Shown: positions 58,618-64,000 of the stretch, piece after piece | How positions within the stretch are numbered: the first letter of the stretch is position 1 | How the letters are laid out: each line of letters starts with the position of its first letter | Assembly: GCF_036417845.1 (NCBI RefSeq) | Contig: NC_089981.1 | Span: 61,504,768-61,568,767, forward strand | Direction: 5' to 3' | Source: Apteryx mantelli | Taxonomy: Eukaryota; Chordata; Aves; Apterygiformes; Apterygidae | DNA: 64,000 bases | Made by a program: the position numbers and the translations under genes | Notes under the pieces: model-generated | What the model saw: only the letters and a program-made list of their open reading frames with translations | Databases searched by the model: none | What the model was told of the DNA's origin: nothing

Positions 58618-61600
58618 GTAAGTGCTGGTTAAATATTCATTAAGAGTTTTGCATATACTTAGGCTGACTATAAAACAATTAGTTCCTCATTGTTACTTAC
58701 TCTCTTGAGAAACTGATCAAACACTTTTGTAGCGCACATTACAGTGAAGCTCAAAGACTTATCTGGACTTTACAAATGAAAAATGATGGCTAGGAAAATG
58801 ATCGTTCATATGCATTGACTGTATTAACAATATAAAATCATACTTGAATTTTCCCATCTAGGCAATGCTTATATTTACAGTTACATTATTGGTAATAACT
58901 ATGCCAAAATAATGGATCAAAGGTGTCACTGTTCTCGAAATGAAAATCACTTCTTGCTGGAATAATATACTTATATACACTCGCAATGTTCATCATATAT
59001 GTTGTTATAATGATGATTTTGGGGAACAGAATAAATTAGAATAAATTACTATGTAGGGAATTCAGTCTAATATAGTTAGGCTGGTAAGTTTTCTCCTTAG
59101 CATAACCCTTGAGTTAGTTCAAACCACATCCTGTGCAAGTTTTAACTTTATTTCACTTTCTATTGCCTTAAGCATTTGAGCCCTGTTCTTACAAGGGCAG
59201 CTCAGACTGACTTCAGTTCTTTCCACTTGGTGATTTTTAGTAGAATAATCCTGATTCTTTACTGATAACTATTTTTAAGAGTTCTTGGTACTCCCTTTTA
59301 GCATTCCATTAAGAAATGATTTAGAGGGTTTTTTGGTGTGTGCTTTTGGGGTTTTTTGTTCTTTGGTTTTGTTTTTTTGTCAAGCAAATATTAATTAAGT
59401 ATGAGTAGCTGCTAACATGTCTTCCAAAGCTAGACTTTAAACTTTCAAACTCTTGAAAGTAAAACCAAGTTACAAATGAGCTTGATAATGAAGGAAGTAA
59501 TTTACTTCTAGCAATTACAAGAAATACTTCTTTGTTTTAAGAACTACTTTAACGGTATTCCTAAGAGACAGCAGATACTTTCATATATGGAGATGAAAGC
59601 AGCTGAGGTATGGAGGTTAGATAAACTTGCTGAAAGATGTTTGTTTGTGAGCTGCAGTGAAGTTTCATGAGATACTGGCTCACGAAGGGGGTGCTTTCCT
59701 TAGTATGAAAATAGAAAAGGAAGTTTATAAGTTGTTTGCATGGGATCATGGAGGAAGTGTTGATTATCTGAGGAAAAATCCCAGGCAGTGTACAGTGGCA
59801 CAATATTTTAAGAACTACAGAGACAGATTTATGCTGCCAAAGATGGGGAGGAGAAATGAACTGTTGATATGTTGACATCCTTCCTTGCACGGCTGTTCCA
59901 GTGTGGGAACTCTGAACAGGGTCATGAAAGTTCTGTAAAAGCTGGAGACAATAGAAAAAAGAGCCAGACCAGTTTTGCGGTGTAATTATAGCTGATTTCT
60001 TTTCAGAAATCTTACTAGGAGGTATTAGCATGTTCAGCAGCATAAACTGCCTTTGAGTTCCTTCTTAGCTTCTGCTGTGTTGGAAGGACTTTAGGATCCA
60101 TGATGACGGAGCTCCAGAAGGGCAGTGTGGAGGCATCAGCCTTCCGTTTAGATGGTTTTGTATCAATACAGGTCAGATCTCTCATGGATTCCAGGTATTT
60201 ATGGGTTGGGAGGATATGTCTGTTTTTCCTTCCTACACAGTAGACCAATAACTTGGGTTCACCCCATCTTACCTCCAGAGAAAGAGTCACTTAGCAAAAA
60301 TTACTAGTTCTACAAGCTATGTTGTTATTAATTCGTATTGCATCTTGCCATGCACCAGAAATGTAAATCAATGAAGCTTCTGCCAGCTAGACCTTTGTAG
60401 CTCCTATCATCTGGATCCTGTTTTTGAGAGTGTTGAGCCATTAAGTGAGGTGGGCTGAACGTCCCCATTGCTTCTGCTGTTCTTTGTTACCTGTAGATGT
60501 TTACTGGCCAAGCCTTCTTCAGCATGGGAAGTGTATACTCACACTCTGAGCAACAGATTACTTCTTCACTTCTTCAGCCTCCTGAAAGAAATACTTTTCT
60601 AGGCATATGCACTACTAAATATTTTGTCCTGTATCGAGCTTCTGTATTCATTGAGATACTGTAATATTATTCTTTGTGGTAGATATATTTATACATGATC
60701 ACAGTATTAACTACTCAGTTTACTGGTTTTATCCAGCTGGAAACATTGTTTAAATGCAAGATCATGCTGGAGGCTAATTAATCTTTTAACATGTCAGGGA
60801 AGGATTAGACCTCTGCTGTTATATCTGATACTTCTGGCAAGTGTATATTCTTGTTTTCTTATTCTGTTTTTCAAGACACTGCTTAAAAAAACAAACAAAA
60901 AAAACCAACAACCAAAACGAAAAGAACAAAGCACCCATTTTCTTCTGTCTCTGAACTTTTCCTTTCTGATGAGGGGAGGCCACAGGAATCTCTGCATGTG
61001 TAGATTTCCTGATTACTGTTGTTGCTGTCAAACAGTCCCCCACATGTGAACTCTGACGTCTCTGAACACTGTAGGCTGCCCTTTGAGCATAAATCCTGCC
61101 ACAAAAGCATTCTCTTTGGATGGAGCCTGCCATCCTCACGGCAGAGGCAGCTGATGGAAAATGCAGAGTGGTAGGTCTGGGGCATTTACAGCCTGGCATA
61201 TTAAATTATTCAAGATTCATAGAGAAACAAAGTGAAGAACTGAGAGGATGAAGAGGAGAAATAAATGCAAGTGAACTGGAGAAATTAGAGGCAGAATATG
61301 AAGGCTAGAAAAAGCTAACGGTGAAGGCTGCTGAAGTCAAACTGTCTCTCTAGGCGGAAACAGGCCTGTTTCGCAGAGGGGCTTGTTGTGACTTTACAGT
61401 GGCCTCTTCTGTTGGGCTTGAGAAATAACAATATAGGAGTAACACTTCCAACAACATGTGTTAAAAGCTGCCCTACCCTATGTGTTTTACTTGTCAAAAA
61501 GCTAAAGCATTTCAGGTTTCCACTGGGAGTCAGTCTTCACTGTTTCAAGGGTTCATTACTGAAGCTGTAACACCTGTTTGGAATACTGTTTTATAAGCTT

Positions 61601-61900
61601 TTTTGTTGCAGTCTGTTAGTATACAGTAATGGTTTAAACAGCAAATGAGTTTGTTGCTTTCCATTTATGACTGCAAGTGTTACTATGGGTGAACTGTCAG
61701 CTCTTTTGACCATGTCTCTTGTTTTGCCATTCTCTCTAAATCACATAAGCCACTGTTAAAAATCTGAGATGGTTAAGGTATATATGGCAATAATATGGTA
61801 ATTTTAATGCATGCTAGTCTTTATTTAAACTTAACAGAAAATATTGTTCCACTTTGATTTAGCTTTAGGAACTGTAACCTTTTTGTTGAAGAAAAACTCT

Positions 61901-61943
61901 AGCTACTCTTAGTCATAAGAGAAGAAGCTACTCTTAGTCATAA
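61901..61943 (+). repeat. short direct duplication, period 25
   Basis: AGCTACTCTTAGTCATAA occurs at 61901-61918 and again, identical, at 61926-61943. Confidence 0.85.
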
Positions 61944-63169
61944 AGAAGAAAACATTGATAAAAGATTACTCTCTTTTTTCAAACAGTCTGATGTCTGTGA
62001 TTCCACTTAGGCATTCTTTAGGCACCTTGGGAAGTGGCTGGACTGTGTGGGTAAGGCAGGAGTACCCTGAGGGATGAGAAGGGAAGGAAAAAGAACAGAA
62101 GTGGAAGGAATGGTTGTTACTCACTTAATTCCAAAGTGTTCTGAAATTTTGGAAAACTATGTGACTTCAAGTAGCCCCAGGCAATTTCGGTCCTCACAGC
62201 CAGCACTTACTTAGCAGAGCATCATGAATCTTATTGACTTGGAAGACTTAAAAGAATATTCTTTGGTAATTTCTGTAGTATATGACACTTAATTACACTC
62301 CACTTTTTTGCTAGGTTAATTTCAAACTAATCTGTTTCCTGGTACAAGTCACTATGTGCTGCATCAATACTAAGCTTGACAAAAAGAGGAGGTAGCATGA
62401 GGGTGGGAACAAATGTTTTTGAGGGCTAGGGAATGGTGCAATCGTGTTTTGAAGGCACTTAGTGTCTATAATACTGTGACACCGGACATTAGTAAGCACT
62501 CGACCATTTGCTTCCTTAGTGTGTCATTTTAAATTAGATGTTAAAATTGATTCCCAATTAAAAGATATAGAAAGGAAATTATATCTGCTATATAATCCAG
62601 GCAGTAAAACAAACTCCCATAAAATGCGAAATTGAGTCTTGTCTTTTGCAATTTTTTGTGCATTATATTCTGCTTCTTTTTAAAGCTGCATCTAACACGT
62701 ATTTGCCTCAATGAATCAGTCACTGTTTGTATTGCAAACATGGTAGTTTGTAAACTCGGCTCTCCTTGCAGTTTGACTAAGCAAAGTTGATTCAGGCTGT
62801 ATCATGACCTCGAGCTAATCCTTCCCTCCAGAATATCTGATTATGTAGCTCCTGAGCCGGCACAATGACGTTTGGTGCTCCCTGTCCTCTGCTGCCGTAA
62901 CTCCCTGCAGGCCTCCACATTTCACCTTGGGAAGGTCAAGAGAGGGAAATTCCAAAACAAGTTGCTGTAACACAAACTGTTACAGAATTCTTAAATGTAT
63001 CTTTCCTGTTTATCAAAACTTTCTGTAGAAGTATTCCTTGGAAGTGAGGTGAATCTAAGTGTAAGTGAGGATGTCTGGGCTCTGGAGCGTCTTGCTTTGC
63101 TTATGGAAGTGAGTGAAGGACCTGGGATGTGTTGTTCTCTGGCTGTCCCTAGATTGTAAAGGGCCTCTG

Positions 63170-63223
63170 TGGGGGTGGGGGGAAGATGTAGGGGGAGGGG
63201 GAGATGTAGGGGTGTGGGGGGGC
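63170..63223 (+). repeat. G-rich tract, putative G-quadruplex
   Basis: Six G runs of 4 to 7 bases within 54 bases, with two copies of GATGTAGGGG. It meets the G3+N1-7 quadruplex pattern in its first part. It is on the transcribed-sense strand of PRORP. Confidence 0.75.
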
Positions 63224-64000
63224 ATAATCAGCAAGCACAATTTAGAGTAAAATAAAATAGAGTAAAATAATACGCTATTTTTAATTTCTATTGAGACCAG
63301 TCTATTGTGATTGAGGTATGCAGCTAGCTCATTTCTTAGCTGTGCCCAGCTGGTGTTAGGTGTAACTGAAACTATTTCAAATCTGTGTTGAGATGGATCA
63401 AAGCTAACTCACAATTCTCTTCTTCAAACAGCTTGACATCATACAGCTAGCTCAGCCCTAACTTTTTCCTCTCTAATCTCTCTATTAAACCTGAACTTTT
63501 GAAAGATTGATAAAATAGTTCCAAATTGAGTTCCTTAAGGCTGATACTGCACAGAGGAATAGTTTTTGCTCTTGGCTGATAGTTCAAAGTGGTTGCTCCC
63601 AAACTTAATCAGTGTTTCTATAAATGGAATGCACAAGTTCATATAATTCTCATGTAAATTATAGTAGGCCTGTACAACAGCCGACAAAGCCAGATCCCTG
63701 GCTTTTCCATCCCAGTCTGGTGGCAGCAGTTGGCATGCCACCTCCTACCACACATGTCCTACTGCACACCTCCTCGCACCTGCAGCAGTGGGCAGCCCTG
63801 CCAGCAAAGCCACCAAACCTGCCTTCCTGCACCTCTCATGGGCTGCCACAAAAAGTCAGGCTGTGACTACTGCTGTTGAGGGTGCCCTGTGACTGGCAGA
63901 AGGTAGGATATGCCTTGCAGCCATTCTCAGTTTCTTCCAGGGAAAAATCTTTTCCAAAGGAGGTTGCTATGTGGAGAGGGGAGCCACATTAAATTCTGCT

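Larger units (their letters stand above)
58618..64000 (+). other. PRORP intron after coding exon 4, to window edge
   Basis: Intronic; contains a 25-bp period duplication near 61901 and a G-rich tract at 63170-63223. The next PRORP exon was not found, so it lies beyond 64000. A 160-codon minus frame at 59561-60043 shows no domain. Confidence 0.6.

Noticed and set aside
59561-60043. 160-codon minus-strand open frame in the last PRORP intron
   Set aside because: No domain recognised. The opposite strand contains CTVAQYFK, which recalls an Argonaute PAZ peptide, but the likeness stops after eight residues and flanking sequence does not align, so I treat it as coincidence.

Overview
This window is vertebrate nuclear DNA, most likely from a bird. 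Coding sequence is split into short exons with GT..AG introns, and it reads as orthologues of three human genes. Interspersed repeats are dominated by 5'-truncated CR1 LINEs with the typical 3' end (ATTCTATGA-like), and there is one solo retroviral LTR. I cannot name the species; other CR1-rich sauropsids (crocodilians, turtles) are not excluded. No prokaryotic features, CRISPR arrays or tRNA/rRNA genes were seen.

Layout. (1) 1-12.2 kb, plus strand: FAM177A1. The first exon lies upstream of the window; four coding exons (2442-2618, 9601-9667, 10862-10959, 11818-12030) carry 184 residues to the stop. A decayed, unidentified coding relic sits at 2-740 in its first intron. (2) 12.0-14.9 kb: a tail-to-tail interval with the 3' ends of FAM177A1 and PPP2R3C. 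(3) 14.9-31.9 kb, minus strand: PPP2R3C, complete in 13 coding exons whose phases all join (1353 nt, 450 residues plus stop). Its introns hold two sense-plus CR1 copies and a solo LTR with a perfect 5-bp target duplication. (4) 31.4-32.8 kb: a CpG island acting as a head-to-head promoter, with E-boxes, inverted CCAAT boxes, an NRF1 palindrome and a ZNF143/THAP11-type motif. (5) 33.4 kb to the right edge, plus strand: PRORP (KIAA0391/MRPP3), the protein-only nuclease of mitochondrial RNase P. Four coding exons (33453-34450, 36696-36743, 44576-44708, 58510-58617) encode 429 residues: targeting region, PPR domain, zinc-binding CxxC and the start of the NYN nuclease domain. The remaining catalytic exons lie beyond 64000.

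The order FAM177A1 - PPP2R3C - PRORP matches human chromosome 14q13. The three genes do not form one pathway: a small Golgi-associated protein, a PP2A/PP5 regulatory subunit with EF-hands, and a mitochondrial tRNA 5'-processing nuclease. PPP2R3C and PRORP share a promoter region of about 0.3 kb, so their initiation may be coupled.

I found no convincing undescribed biological system. The most notable items are the unidentified relic at the left edge, the clean solo LTR, the motif-rich bidirectional promoter, and two splice acceptors whose pyrimidine tracts are made of simple repeats.
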